Positions 1-11,919 of a stretch of 64,000 bases of DNA are shown here, one piece after another. The notes under the pieces are model-generated. The model saw only the letters and a program-made list of their open reading frames with translations, did no database searches and was not told where the DNA came from. Source of the DNA: Amaranthus tricolor (taxonomy: Eukaryota > Streptophyta > Magnoliopsida > Caryophyllales > Amaranthaceae); NCBI RefSeq assembly GCF_026212465.1, contig NC_080050.1, positions 29,298,070-29,362,069 on the forward strand, read 5' to 3'. The translations under genes and the position numbers were made by a program. Position 1 is the stretch's first letter, and each line of letters opens with the position of its first letter.

Positions 1-304
1 TAATACAACTAAAAGGGAAGAAGGGATAATGAGATGTCTTAACTCTAAACTCGGCCAAACATTCTCCCATGACCAATGTTAGACAAAGACAAATTAAGCT
101 TCTCAAGCCTTTTTTTCTTTTTTCCGAATCCTGGGTACCTTTGTTGTGTAACTTGTGGCTCTTCTCTGTGAGAGGAGGATGAACTCTCTTTTGCCGTCAC
201 TTCGTTTACTAGTCGTGAAAGATAATCATACACCCATGTCTATTAGTGACAGGTGTGTTCAGAGTTCAGACTCAGACCCTGTGAAGGTTTCTTGATGGTG
301 GGTC
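1..304. other. Unassigned sequence at left edge
   Basis: No convincing gene was seen. A short open frame on the minus strand (45-233) has a serine-rich stretch but no recognisable domain. The missing first exon of the LIP1-like gene would be expected here or further left. I could not find the codons for its usual VVGDS motif before the splice site at 1371. Confidence 0.4.
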
Positions 305-658
305 ATGGGAAGATGCAGTCATGCAGATCAAAGTGATAATGTTCATACTGTTAAGAGAAGGCTGCAGATTTCTGTCAATGCTATCACTGATGAGAGTTCT
401 TTGACTTACGGGGATATGGTGTTGAACAATGATCTTGATGTTATTCAGTTTGATTCACTGCTCCCTTTGAAGAAGAGTATGCATCAGGGCTCATATACCC
501 CTTGTCTCTCTCCAAGAGGTGGAGATCTCCCACAAAAAGATAAGAGTGGGTTGATTGAGGTGTTAGGGAGACCAGAGCGTTTCTTGGTTGCCAAGTCAAG
601 TGGCCTGTGCACGTTGGGCTTTGGGGTTATTTTAGAAATACTAGGGGGGAGAATGTAG
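305..658 (+). CDS. Possible gene fragment, 117-codon open frame, unknown
   Basis: This open frame has ordinary, non-repetitive composition with a central PCLSPRGGDLPQ stretch followed by LIEVLGRPERFLVAK. It looks more like a fragment of a real protein than random intronic sequence, but I do not recognise the family. It starts at an ATG and ends in TAG at 656-658, and no splice continuation was identified. It lies upstream of the first visible LIP1 exon on the same strand. It could be a captured or relic exon, or part of a neighbouring gene cut by the window edge. Alternatively it may be a chance frame. Confidence 0.25.
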   Translation: MGRCSHADQSDNVHTVKRRLQISVNAITDESSLTYGDMVLNNDLDVIQFDSLLPLKKSMHQGSYTPCLSPRGGDLPQKDKSGLIEVLGRPERFLVAKSSGLCTLGFGVILEILGGRM

Positions 659-1371
659 ATATTGTGAAGCAACTGATGAATATCCTTTTGCAATAAACAA
701 CCCAAAAGGGTTTGTAGGTAGGGCTCTTGGTTAGCCAGGTTTATCTTCTTGATCATTAGCAACCTTGCTCGTGTACCAACTTATTTTGAGATTAAGATGT
801 GAAGGGAAATATTTTCCTTCACTTTTGGGGGGGAAATAATTCACGAAGAAAGGGAAACACTTTTTTCTCCACTCTTCTCTTTTTTACAACTTGTTTCAAT
901 CCAAACAGTGAAACATGGGTCCGAAAAATGTCCCCCTACATCCCTCATCCCACCTCCCAAAAACCCTTTTAATAGAGGACATCACAAACTTCAATGCTAT
1001 TGATTTAAAGCCAAGAAAGTGGTTTATTTGTTTTTTTTAGAGTTAAAATGATTAAGCTACAGGTTTTACACTAAGCAATAAAACCATCAACGACAAGTCT
1101 TTCTTTCCTTTTTTTGATGTTGAAGAGTTGTTATGAGTTGAAACAATAAGTTGGCTTCTCAATATGTTTTATGCATTTTTATACAAATACCTTATTAGTT
1201 CATATTGCAATTTACTCATTGAAATAAAACCTTTAAGGCTTTGACTGATTTCTGTAAAAAGTTAAATATCATTTACTTGATCCCCTAGTACACTTTCCTT
1301 CATTATATTCTTTTTCAGTTGGTTTGCATTGCTTTTGAAGCTTATATAAATATAAACTGGACAACTGACAG
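659..1371. other. Intronic/intergenic sequence, no gene seen
   Basis: AT-rich sequence ends in a good splice acceptor (AG at 1370-1371) that opens the first visible LIP1 exon. It is probably part of LIP1 intron 1. No domain, repeat or RNA gene was recognised. Confidence 0.4.
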
Positions 1372-4300
1372 GTGTGGGCAAGACTTCACTTGTGCAACTC
1401 ATTTTGAACGGTTCTGTTGTAGCACGTCCTCCCCAAACAATTGGCTGCTCGGTTTCAGTTAAGGTTTACCTTCTTTTTGGTTGTGCTACTTAAGGTGACT
1501 TTTAACAGGGGTTTATTTTTACTTGCTCTGTTTTATGCGCCCCACTTAGAAAAATCTTTAACATGGACTAGAAGCATGTGATGCTCCTTTTGTCATTATT
1601 CAGCAGTCTTGTCAACCTTTTAAGATTTTTTATTCATTTGTGCAGCATATTACCTTTAAAAGTTCTACAAGCTCATCAAACGACTTGGAGGGGGATGTAG
1701 AGAGGGACTTTTTTGTGGAGCTTTGGGATGTTTGTGGGCATGAACGCTACAAAGACTGCAGATCTCTTTTTTATTCACAAGTAAATGGTGAGTTATAAAC
1801 TTTTTTACTATCCATTTCACTAGGATCATTATGCTTTTTGGGCCTAAAGAAGTAAAATTATAGAACTAAAGCTTCTTGGTGTCTTAAGTAAAAGATTAGA
1901 TCAATTAATTATTGATCATTAGTTATTCCTTGGTGCTTCGAGTTATGTGGGGTAAGTCTTAAAATATATTGTTGCTTCCGTGTACTTAGGAAACCATGTT
2001 GCCATTTAGTAGAAGAATGACAAATTCTTATATTCTCGAGAGCTAGGATACCCTACATTAATCAAGACAAATTAAATTATAAACCTTTTTGAGGTAAAGG
2101 CCTCACCCTTGTATTTATATGATATGATGGCGGAAATCTTTAATGAAGGCCTGAGTTTGCTCTTGATCCCTATAAGTTCCCGCAATCAAATGAAAACACA
2201 AAATAACAACCCAAGAGAAAGAATGAATTGAACATTTATTATTGAATAACTAGAAGTCTTTGAGTGGCTTTTACACTCCTAAAACATTACTTGACAATAC
2301 CTAAAAATCAGACAACCCCCACGTTTACAACCCGTACAAAAAGACCAAATTACCCTTATTATGTGACATGCCTCTTTCCTCTGTTATACACGTAACAAAG
2401 AGGAGGTGGTGTCCAATGTGTCACATCATTACGCACCACCCAAACTTGCACCTTGTCCTCAAGGTCGAATGAAGGAGATTGAGCTGTAATTGTGTCATGA
2501 AACTCCCAAGTAGAATCGTGAAAAATCGAATTTGTTTTACAATGATTTGGTAAATCTAAACTAGAAGCTACAACTCCAATCTTTACCAGGACAGTAAATG
2601 GCCCATTGAATCTAGGAGCAATTTTGTCACAGATTTGTCCACCCAAGAATTTTTGTTCATACGGGTGCAGTTTAAGGAAGACTTTGTCTCCTGCTTCAAA
2701 AATCAAAACTATCACCCCTTAGATGTTTATTACCTAGAGACTACATCTTCTGTTGAGCCCTTATGAGGTTTACCCGAAGCTCATTCGACATTGCATTTCT
2801 TTTCTCCAGGAGTTGTTCTAAATTATCAAATATCAACTATCAACTATCAACTATCAACTAAAGTATTATTATTACCAAAACAGAGAATGGGAGGTGGAGT
2901 GCGCTCATATCAAGCTCGGAAGGGAGACAAGTTAGTCGCCATGTGAGTCGAAGTGTTATAAACAAAACTCAACCCAATGCAAACATTTTGTCCATTGCGT
3001 AGGTTTGCCATTAATAAAATACCGCAAATACGTTTTCAAATGAATGGTTTGGCCATGGGTTTGCAGACTCCTTCTCAACGTTGTACCTGGTAGTCGAAAA
3101 ATTTCGCGCTAGAATATGCTTTGGAATACCTTATCACGGTTCGACACGATTGATGATGGAAACCCATGAAGTCTTACAACCTCTTTAAAAATAGGGCAAC
3201 TACTGTGTAACCCGAGAAAGGATGTGTTAAAGAGAATGAAATAGGCGTATTTAGTCCACCATTACCTGCATTTCCTTATGACTATCCTAGGTGGGACACC
3301 CCTCCTGTTACCCTAGATGTTCCTAGTACATTTTCATCTCATGGATTTCCTCAGTATGATAAATTCTTAAGGAGTGCAAAGTTGTATCTTTTTTCGGATT
3401 GCTTCCTCTTACCATTGGAAGTCTGGAACTACTCGAGCCAGAAGAAGCCAGAGTAGGAACAACTCTACTGAAGCAAAAGCACTGCCCGGGACCTTCACTT
3501 AGCATACTACCACGTCCCCCATAGGGAAGGATGCCATATGACCCCGCATGATAAGATGTGAATGTTTCTTAAGAAAAAGAATTAATCACGCCAAGGGGAA
3601 TCCGTATGGTGAAAATGTGCTAGGGATATCTAGAGTGTTAGGAGGGGTCTACCACCTAGGATGATCATAAGGAAATGCAGAACCCCTTGGTTGTGGTAGT
3701 CATAGATGAGATACATGCCTCTTTGTTGTTCAAAGTCTCTCTCAGCTGAGGCATAATCCCTTTCCGCCGATTCATACCTCATTTGAGTCATGCCTACATG
3801 GAGACGATCAATGGACTCAAGTAGATCGACATTCGATGGGTGGGGTGGAATAGGACGGTGTCAGCCGGTGGTCTAGGGAGAACCGGTGCACAGAGGTAAC
3901 AATCAAAGTTTTCTGCAGTGGAAGGCAGAAGATGGTGGAGGATGAAACGACGGTTGTTTTCCACCATATTTGGCCATTAATCTCTTCAAGCCATTTCGAT
4001 CTAGCGAGGTGGTCCTTAGTGATGAGGTAGTCAGGGTATGAATCAGGTGGAGTAAGGCCAAGGTTTAGGCAAGCCTCGATGTGGGAAACTAAATGTCCTA
4101 TGGTAAAGTGTAGTCCAAACCCTCACAAAGACTCTAATGGCGTGGTGATAAATCAAAGTTGCTTTCAAACCAGCTGCAGTCCTTGCATTTAAAGTGTAGG
4201 GCAAAACCCTCACAAAGATTCTAATGGTGGGGTGATAAATCAAAGTTGCTTCTTTCAAAATGCATATTGATTTGAATAAAATGCAGAAAAGCTTGATCAC

Positions 4301-7300
4301 TGACTTATGGCTGCATGTAGCTTATTTATTCTCTTATTTTGTACAATTGTTCCCGCCGTAGCTCTACTTTACTGTAGCTCATCGTGCTTGTGCGTTGTAA
4401 CCATTAATAAGTTTAGATTTGAAAGGAATTCAAATAGTTCTGCTTTTGTGGCCATTTTTATTGCCAACTATTTCCAATCTCCAATGTGTTTAACCGAAGG
4501 TATGTTTTGACGAATGTTATTGATGCAAGTATTGAAAAGAATATTTGGATACATAGATTTCCAGTCAGCTCTTTGCGACTTTATCGTATTGCTTTACCAT
4601 TTTGTTCCTCTTATAAACTTTCCATGCAAAATATTGATATTCTCTAAATGCACTGGGCTCTTGTATTGTATTCATTTGTTTCAAAGTGTGTTAGAAACTC
4701 AGATTTTGGGGATTTGAAAAAATTAGTGAGGGTGTGCTGGGACTTTGGATACCTTCAGATAAGCAACTTATTTTAAGAAAAAAAAAGACTAACAATTTCT
4801 TAAGAGTTAAGCGTGGCTTTTATAGGCTCTTGAATATTTTCTCCTGTTTTCTTGGACTTCTGTTTGAGAATGTTAGAACTATGACATCTGGAAAGTATAT
4901 CACCATATGTATGGAGGATAACTTTTTTGATCAATGAAATTTCAATGATAAGTTAAGTTTTTTTATTATTATATTATATATTATTATGGTTTGCCGGAAA
5001 AGTGAATCTAATGACCTGCTTTTTCATGATCGACGCAACTATTTTACAGGTATTATTTTTGTATATGATGTCACCCAAAAGAGAACTAAATTAAACCTTC
5101 AAAAATGGGCTGCTGAGGTTGCTGCAAGTGGGACATTCTCGGCTCCTCTAGCCTCCGGTGGCCCTTTTGGGCTTCCTGTTCCCTATATTGTAATCAGCAA
5201 CAAGGCAGATATTGCAGCAAAGGAGAGTGAAATAGGCAGCAGTGGTAATCTTGTTGATGCAGCTAGACAATGGGTTGAGAAGCAAGGTCTGCTATCATCG
5301 AGTGAGGACCTTCCCCTGACTGCAAGCTTTCCTGGAAATTCAGCTCTTGTTGCGGTAAGAACTTGAACTTTGGCTAATGCCAACTTCCATTCTTCTATAA
5401 GATAACCTGTTTCTACTTTTTTGCATAAATGCAACAAGAAGGGGGCAAGAGGTCACGGGAAAAAGTAATTTCCTGCATTACGAAAGAGTATGAAATGCAT
5501 ACCAATATTCAAGTAAAATCCATTGGTTTGAGGGTGTCGGATGTATGCAACTTTACCTTTTTTACTGATAACATTTACAAAGACGACGTTTACAGTTGAC
5601 CCTTGGTAGCAAACATGTAAACCTCATATAAAATAAGAAGTCATATAATTCAATGAGCCATTTTACTATTGTCCATTACAATCAAAAACCAAAGAACTAT
5701 AAAACTTTGGCCACATCAGAATAAAGAATGCATGCTTATATAGTGGAGAGCTATTACTAGTTTTGTATTAAAACCCAAAGAATTACATGAGATGATAGAT
5801 TGCCATGGTTTACCATGAGCACTAAGAGGAACTTGGTTGAAGTATGATTCTTATATATGTTTAATTTATGTACAATATGAAGTATGATTCATATATATGT
5901 TTAATTTATGTAGGCTGCGAAGGAGGCGAGATTTGACAAAGAAGCTGTGATGAAGTTTTTTCATTTGGTATCTACCTTGGACTATGTCTCACTGTTTTGT
6001 CTAATATTGTTGCCGTTAGTTTTTTTTTTTTCTTTCCAATTTCAAACTTTGTGATTACTACCATACGAGCACAAGGGTTATAGTAATTGTGAAGAGCTAA
6101 AGACTGACATCCATATTGTTTTTCATTTTGTTTTTTCCCAGCTGATTAGGAGGAGATATTTTGCTGATGCAGTACCTGCACCTTCTTCTTGGTCTTTAGC
6201 ATCTCAACGACCTAGACAGCATTCTACTGATATATTGATTGATGATGATCCTTTGCACCCATCTACGAGGTGCATTTCATTAATTCCTGCACCTGTATCT
6301 GTTTTGGTCATTGAATGCTGATGACTTAGGGATTGTCAGATCATGTGCATTGTTGTGATTTGTGATATCTTCAAGGGGTCACTTGATCTATTGGGGGAAG
6401 CTTAAAATTTGATTTCGGAAAGTTTATAAAAATTTATTTTTCGAAGTAAGCAAAAAAAAAAAAAAAAAAAAACCTTTTCTACATAGATCTTTGACTAAGA
6501 AAATTATAAATGTTAGGCTTTACATTTGAAATTGTAGAAGTTGCTGAAAACACATACGAAAGGTGAGGTGTTGGAATTTTGATTCTTATGTTTTATCATG
6601 ACATGACACTTGATATGTCAATGACGAATCAATATCTCTAAGTCTCAACTTCTGTATTGATTTGTTTAGAGCTGTTTTATATGAATATTTCAACTGTGTA
6701 AACATTTCGGGATGGCTATCAAAATCTCTAAATTTTGATTTCTTAATTTTAGAAGTTAAAAATCTCAGGGCCTTTTGAATTTATCCATGTTGAGGTCGTG
6801 GCTTTTGAGGGGAATGATGTAAGTTAGACTTATTGTAATGTCTTGAATGTAATTTGTTTCTGCTTTTTGGATGTTTCATGTTTGTAGAACAATTTCCTAG
6901 CAATGCGTCCTAGTTTGCGCCTTTAAAGGAGAGAAGACTCTTTCATTAGTCTTGTCTGGGTTGAGCTGGGTGCAGGACCTGCAGGTGTGCTGCTTGCAGC
7001 CCTGTTGGTTGAATTTCTATACTATACTTACTAATTTTCCTTTAAGGGAATATTTGTCCTGAATAATCCAATCTATTGCCCATTACCTATGAATAATCCC
7101 ACCTTTTGAAAAATTTTAAATAATCCAACCTTTGCCTTTATTTTGTTGCGAACAAACTGTTGACCATCAATTAGTGCCATTATTTGGAAAAGACGTAGAT
7201 ATCTGAAATAAATTGTCCGAAAGAATCTTCAGAAGCTTCCATATGTTCAAGCTATAGTTACTAACATTTCGGAAACTTTCTGTTGGTGTTCAGCAGGTTG

Positions 7301-7486
7301 AGTGGCAATATGTACCACAATATTCATCCTCCCCTTCCAGCTCAACGTAATCTTCCACCCCCTCCGACTTTGTACCCGCAGCAGCCAGTGTCAATTTCGG
7401 AAAACTACAGCTTCCCAAGAATTTATCAAAATGTTTCGTCAGAGTACACTTATTCCAAATCTAAGCGGACTGATATTGATGTTTGA
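1372..7486 (+). CDS. LIP1: LIP1-like small GTPase (partial, first exon missing)
   Basis: Rab-like small GTPase of the LIGHT INSENSITIVE PERIOD1 type. In Arabidopsis, LIP1 affects clock period, light input and microtubule organisation. Exons read from the sequence are 1372-1463, 1646-1787, 5050-5354, 5914-5967, 6142-6269 and 7297-7486, with GT/AG borders and continuous frame; they encode about 302 residues plus TGA. Visible motifs are the P-loop core GVGKTSLV at the very start, a switch II-like DVCGHERY, and the G4 motif SNKAD. A proline-rich tail follows (LPPPPTLYPQQP). The first exon shown enters in phase 1, so an upstream exon ending in the first base of the P-loop Gly codon is required. 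It would add roughly 40 residues to reach the family's usual length of about 340. The 3.3-kb intron 1788-5049 has collected retroelement debris. A complete PIF/Harbinger element begins about 350 bp after the stop codon. Family assignment is strong; conserved circadian function is inferred. Confidence 0.88.
2359..2715 (-). mobile_element. Ty3/gypsy pol 3' fragment (post-integrase region)
   Basis: The minus-strand frame encodes the segment that follows the gypsy integrase core. It begins with GDKVFLKLHPY, continues with IAPRFNGPFTVLVKIG and then a DLP motif, which is the usual GDxVxLKLQPY...KLxPRFxGPF...LP order. The tail LEDKVQVWVV resembles the end of such polyproteins. No reverse transcriptase, protease or long terminal repeats were recognised nearby, so this is a truncated relic inside a LIP1 intron, inserted antisense to the gene. 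Confidence 0.7.
3262..3690. repeat. Inverted pair of gag-like segments
   Basis: About 90 bp at 3262-3352, reading FPYDYPRWDTPPVTLDVP on the plus strand, reappears in reverse orientation at about 3593-3686 with moderate divergence. Beyond the reversed copy, to about 3800, the minus strand reads a coil-rich stretch (MRYESAERDYASAERDF) reminiscent of a retroelement gag linker. The arrangement suggests two retroelement fragments in opposite orientation or a rearranged insertion. Stops prevent any long product. Assignment to gag is tentative. Confidence 0.45.
4090..4262. repeat. Two-copy tandem repeat, about 100-bp period
   Basis: The stretch containing AACCCTCACAAAGA, CTCTAATGG and GATAAATCAAAGTTGCTT occurs at about 4090-4165 and again at about 4190-4255 with small differences. 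It lies in the large LIP1 intron. No coding potential was recognised. Confidence 0.65.
5525..5702 (+). repeat. SINE-like dispersed repeat, copy A
   Basis: This repeat shares blocks with 22205-22385 and, inverted, with 60889-61080. The blocks are GTCGGATGTATGCAACTTTACC, split here as GTCGGATGTATG plus CAACTTTACC; GACCCTTGGTAGCAAACAT; AAATAAGAAGT; and a tail with AACCAAAGAACTATAAA. The head resembles the antisense body of plant SINEs (GGATGTACGCA..CTTACCC). It lies in the LIP1 intron between 5355 and 5913. Confidence 0.5.
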
Positions 7487-7841
7487 CTATTGATGAGTGA
7501 CGGAAGTAGTGATCAGCAGGCAGCTTGGACGTCTTCCTGGTTTCATTTAGACTACTTCAATCAAAATTGTTGGTTGTTTAGCATGTTTTCTCTCATATCG
7601 AAACCTTATCGAATCTTTTGTGAATAGTTTTTTTTCAACAAATTGGCTGCTGATAGATTCACGAAGCGAGTAGAAGATAGATGGGGCAACAGTTATTCTT
7701 TCTTTGAGCCTTAAGTTGGTGTTTGTATATGTCTTTAACACAAATATAGGTTAATGAAGATCAAGCTTTATTGAACAGAGAAGTTGCATTGAACTTTCCT
7801 TTGTGTTTATGTTAGTTAGATTGAATAAATGAATGTGCTTA

Positions 7842-7855
7842 GGGGGCGTTTGGTT
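7842..7855 (+). repeat. Left terminal inverted repeat of PIF/Harbinger element
   Basis: GGGGGCGTTTGGTT directly follows the TTA target site at 7839-7841 and pairs with the right end at 11920-11933 with one mismatch. Confidence 0.9.
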
Positions 7856-8361
7856 GGGGGTATTAAGGAAAGGGAAAGGGAATGAAAATACCCCATTCCC
7901 TTTGATGTTGTTTGGTTCGCATTTTGAATCATTCCGTTTACCCAATTTTAGGTTTTGGTTAACCTAAATCACGTAATCCCCATTCCCCACCTCCCCCTCC
8001 ACTTTCCCATTCCATTCCCTTCCCCATTCAGCTCCTGCTTCCTTCCTCGCCTCCCTACTGCTGCTGCTGCCTCCTTCCTCGCGCCTCCCTCCTCGCGCCT
8101 CCTTGCTGCTGCTGCTGCGCCTCCATTAACGGAATCTCCATTAACAGGTGAGTCTTCCTTTTTCTTCTTTCTCCTTTTTTAGATTTCTGCTGCTGTTTTC
8201 GTTTGCTTTTTTGTTGCTTTTTCTTCTTTCTCCATTAACGGAATCTCCAATTTTAGGTTTTAGATTTCGTTTTCTGCTCCTTCGTTCGTTTTCCCATTTG
8301 AGTTCCATTGATGTTGTTGATGCTGTTGAAATCGTTCGTTTTAGATTTAGCTATTGATGCT

Positions 8362-8540
8362 GTTGCTTGAATCTTGTTGCTTGATTCTTCGTTTTCATTA
8401 ACAGTGTTGTTCCATTAACAGTTGAATCTTCGTTTTCAGTTGCTTGAATCTTGTTGCTTGAATCTTCGTTTTCATTAACAGTATTGTTCCATTAAAAGTT
8501 GAATCTTCGTTTTCAGTTGCTTGAATCTTGTTGCTGTTGA
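8362..8540 (+). repeat. 77-bp tandem repeat in transposon 5' region
   Basis: The unit starting GTTGCTTGAATCTTGTTGCT recurs at 8362, 8439 and 8516, giving about 2.3 copies with period 77. It lies between the left terminus and the transposase start, so it could hold subterminal transposase sites or simply be slippage-prone sequence. Confidence 0.8.
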
Positions 8541-8930
8541 AACCAAATTTGAGTTCACTGTGTTGATGCTTGTTGATGCTTGTTGATTTCCCATTTAAAT
8601 TGATGTTTGAATCTTGTATGGTGTTGATTGTTGAAGCAGTATTGGTGTATGATTAAATTGATGAATCTTGTTGCTGTATCATTAACTATATCGTGTTGCT
8701 GTTGATTGTTGAATCTTGTTGATTGTTGATATCCAAATTGATGTTGTTTTAGAAACTTGGGATTTTAGAAATTGGGATTATTGATGTTGTTTTAGTATGA
8801 TTAAAAATTGGGATTTTAGAAACTTGATTATGTATCATTGTTTGTTTGTTTGTTTGGTTTTCAAGAATACATGGAAACAAGGTGCTTGGTAATTCTTTGA
8901 TGTTCTTATTGATGTTCATTTGTACAGAAA

Positions 8931-10339
8931 ATGGCTAGCATTGGTACTTCTTTGAAAAGGAAGAGAAATTGGGATTGTATTCGGTTCATAATTACTATGA
9001 TTAATTGTGTTGTGTTGCTACATTTGATGTTGTACTCGATGAGAAAAACTATATACGATTCCCATTATGTTAAGCTTGATAAAAAAACTAGGAGAAAAAT
9101 GAGATTGCACAACTTGAATAGAATGATTAGAGAAAGTGACACTTTGTGTAGGAACTATCTTCGTATAAATCGATACACATTTGGTGTTCTTTTAGAGATG
9201 GTTAGAGATATTGGTGGATTAAATGAAACAAGAAACACATGTTTGGAAGAGATGGTTGCGGGTTTCTTATACACATTAGCTCACCATAAGAAAAATAGAA
9301 TGATGGGTGCACATTTTTATAGAAGTGGTGAAACTATTAGTAGACAATTTCATGCTTGTTTGTTAGCAATCTTAAAGTTACATGATATTCTTCTTAAGAA
9401 ACCAACACCAATACAAGAGGATTGCAACGATGAAAGATGGAAATATTTCAAGGTAAATAAAAACCAACACTTTAATTTGAGATAAAATGGAGATACTATT
9501 ACATATTGTAAAGTGATATTGTTTGTTTTGTAGAATTCATTAGGTGCCCTTGATGGTACAATGATTCTAGTGAATGTTCCTTGTGATGAGCGATCCAAAT
9601 ATCGGACTAGAAAAGGTACCCTTGCTATGAATGTATTAGGAGTATGTTCACCCGAGATGGAATTTATATATGTCTTACCTGGTTGGGAGGGGTCGGCACA
9701 CGATGGTCGGATTCTTCGAGATGCTATTTCTAGGCCTAATGGGTTGAAAGTTCCAAAAGGTAATTTGATTGACGTACTAGATTTTATTTGAGATTAACTT
9801 AGTAAGAGAGTAATATTTTTTTTTTAATTTGTCAAGGTTGTTATTATCTATGTGATGGAGGATATACTAATGGAGAAGGATTCCTTGCACCCTATAGAGG
9901 GCATCTTTATCATCTTAGAGAATGGAATAATGGCCCCCGACAACCCCAAACCGCCGAAGAATATTTCAACTTAAGGCATGCAAAAGCTAGAAATGTGATT
10001 GAGAGATGCTTTGGATTACTCAAGGGAAGATGGGGGATTCTTAGAAGTCCTTCTTGGTTTAGTTTACAAACACATGGTCGAATTGTACTTGCTTGTGCTT
10101 TATTACATAATTTGGTAAAGAGATACATGCTTGCAGAATTTGATGATGAGGACTTGTTTGAGGAAAATGATAGTGATGATAATGATGGTGATGATAATGA
10201 TGGTGATGTTAATGAGGAAGATGATGTGGAGTACATAACCTCCATTGCTGTAACCGATCCATGGACGAATTTCCGAAATACAATGGCCCAACATATGTTC
10301 AATGATTGGAGGGCTAGACAACGCAGACTTACTTTGTGA
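8931..10339 (+). CDS. PIF/Harbinger DDE transposase
   Basis: Spliced exons 8931-9452, 9534-9759 and 9837-10339 give a 416-residue protein with clean GT/AG borders and no internal stop. The first exon is the helical N-terminal region typical of these transposases. The catalytic DDE_Tnp_4 domain follows. Conserved blocks are ALDGTMILVNVP with Asp181, SAHDGRILRDA with Asp231, CDGGYTN with Asp256, and NVIERCFGLLKGRWGIL with Glu305. Asp181, one of the two middle aspartates and Glu305 are the expected metal-binding triad. The protein ends in an acidic Asp/Asn/Gly-rich tract (about residues 345-370) and a short basic tail. It is expected to cut and paste at TTA targets together with the neighbouring Myb-like protein. 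The start ATG follows a 1.1-kb non-coding leader. The frame is intact, so activity is possible; expression is unknown. Confidence 0.9.
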
Positions 10340-10511
10340 TGTTATTCATTTTTATTTAAAACCTCCATTTCTTGTATTTGATTTTCAGACTTGTATGTTT
10401 ATTTCTTGTATTGAATATTTGTTGGTTCATTCCATTTTTATATACATGCAATTTTGTTTACTATGATCAGTATAGTTCAATTTTGTTTATTTGTATTGAA
10501 TGTTATAGAGG

Positions 10512-11553
10512 ATGGATGAAAGTAGTGCTAGTGGAGGTGGAAGGGGAAAAAACAAACGATTTTGGACTGCCCAAGAAGATAAGGCTCTTGTGGAAGCCTT
10601 GTCAGAGTTAGCTGTTGATCCTCACTGGAGGTGTGAAAATGGATTTAGAAGCGGCTACATGGTTCGCTTAGAGGAGCTCATAGGTAAGGCTCTTCCTGGT
10701 TGTGGTTTGAAGGCTCTGCCACACATTGATTCTCGACTTAAGACACTTGTAGCCAAGTTTAGGGCTATTTCTCAAATGTTAAATACAAGTGGATTCGTCT
10801 GGGATGATGAAAAAAAAATGATTTCTGTAGATCGGGCTGTTTATGACGAGTATTGCAAGGTATGCCAACCTTTGTACATTTGACATTGTTTACTTTGAAC
10901 AGTATGGTTCAATTATGTTTGAGATTTTTTGATGATGTTGTACATTTGAATGTTTGGTTCAGAATCATCCGAATTGCAAAAACCTGTTTGGAGTTTCATT
11001 TCCGCACTTTCATGAACTAATGAATGTTTACGGCAAGGATTACGCTACCGGAAAACCAGCTGAAGATTATGTTGAAGCAATACAGAATTTGCAAAACGTT
11101 GCCCCTCCACAAGTTACACTTGATTCAAGTGATGATGAGGGAATTGATGCTAGTGGTAATGCCACTCAAACTGTTACTTCTCCTCCTGCTAAAAAAATGA
11201 AAACTGAAAAAACTTCTAATAAAAGAAGTAAGAGAGGAAATGCTGGTGAAGGTAGTTCTAATGAGTTGGCTAGCTTACAAGCATTCATGAAAGACATGAA
11301 TGTTCATCTTTCAACTATGGCAAATGTGATGGCCCGCACTGATGATCGTGAGCAAAAAGTAGTTGAACAGACTGAGAAAGTGTTAGAGGAACTACTATCT
11401 TTTAATTTAGAAGGTGTAACTCCTAACCAAGTTTTTGAAGTGGCTAACATTCTAACCTCACAACCAAACAAGCTCCTCATATTTTCAAAGTGTCCCGACG
11501 CTTTGAAAAGTGATTATGTTAAGAGTCTTCTTGGAGGAAATAGTAATGCTTAG
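10512..11553 (+). CDS. PIF/Harbinger ORF2, Myb/SANT-like DNA-binding protein
   Basis: Exons 10512-10859 and 10963-11553 join in frame to give 312 residues. The N-terminal half is a Myb/SANT-like (Myb_DNA-bind_3) domain. It opens with FWTAQEDKALVEALSEL, continues with an IDSRLKTLVAKF helix, and closes with a Trp-containing segment (GFVWDDEKKM). The first exon ends inside the domain, which resumes as NHPNCKNLFGVSFPHFHEL. After a Ser/Asp-rich linker there is a basic KKMKTEKTSNKRSKR stretch that could be a nuclear localisation signal, followed by a probable coiled coil (about residues 205-265). In this superfamily the second ORF helps import the transposase and bind the transposon ends. It lies 172 bp downstream of the transposase stop on the same strand, probably with its own promoter. 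The same domain also occurs in host transcription factors, but the position inside the terminal repeats makes it an element gene. Confidence 0.87.
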
Positions 11554-11919
11554 ATCTAATGTTGTGGTTCCATGAATGATTTTGAAAAGGACTAGAACAC
11601 TTTTCGTATGTATTTTGATCTACAAACAAGTCATTATATGTAATTAATCGAGCTACGTTGTTATTATTTAGAGTTATGTTTTTTCAAAAAATAATTTTTT
11701 CAAGTTTATCATATAACAACTACTTATTTTTGGAGAAAATATAAAAGAATTTAAAAAATCAAATTTTGATTCCTTAGCTTGAACCAAACAGTCACAAAGG
11801 GAATCATTCAGCAGTTCATTCCGTTTCCTGAACACAACCAAACAACTAGGCTAAATTAGGGGAATCCATTTCTTTCTCCTTCATTCCCTTTCCTGATTCC
11901 ATTCCGATTCCCTTGTGCG

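Noticed and set aside
7955..8357. Two overlapping plus-strand frames with Pro/Ser/Phe-rich products
   Set aside because: They translate CT-rich subterminal sequence of the PIF element, with no domain.
9910..10321. Minus-strand frames opposite transposase exon 3
   Set aside because: Shadows of the transposase coding strand, with Ser or Ile runs arising from the acidic GAT/AAT repeat.
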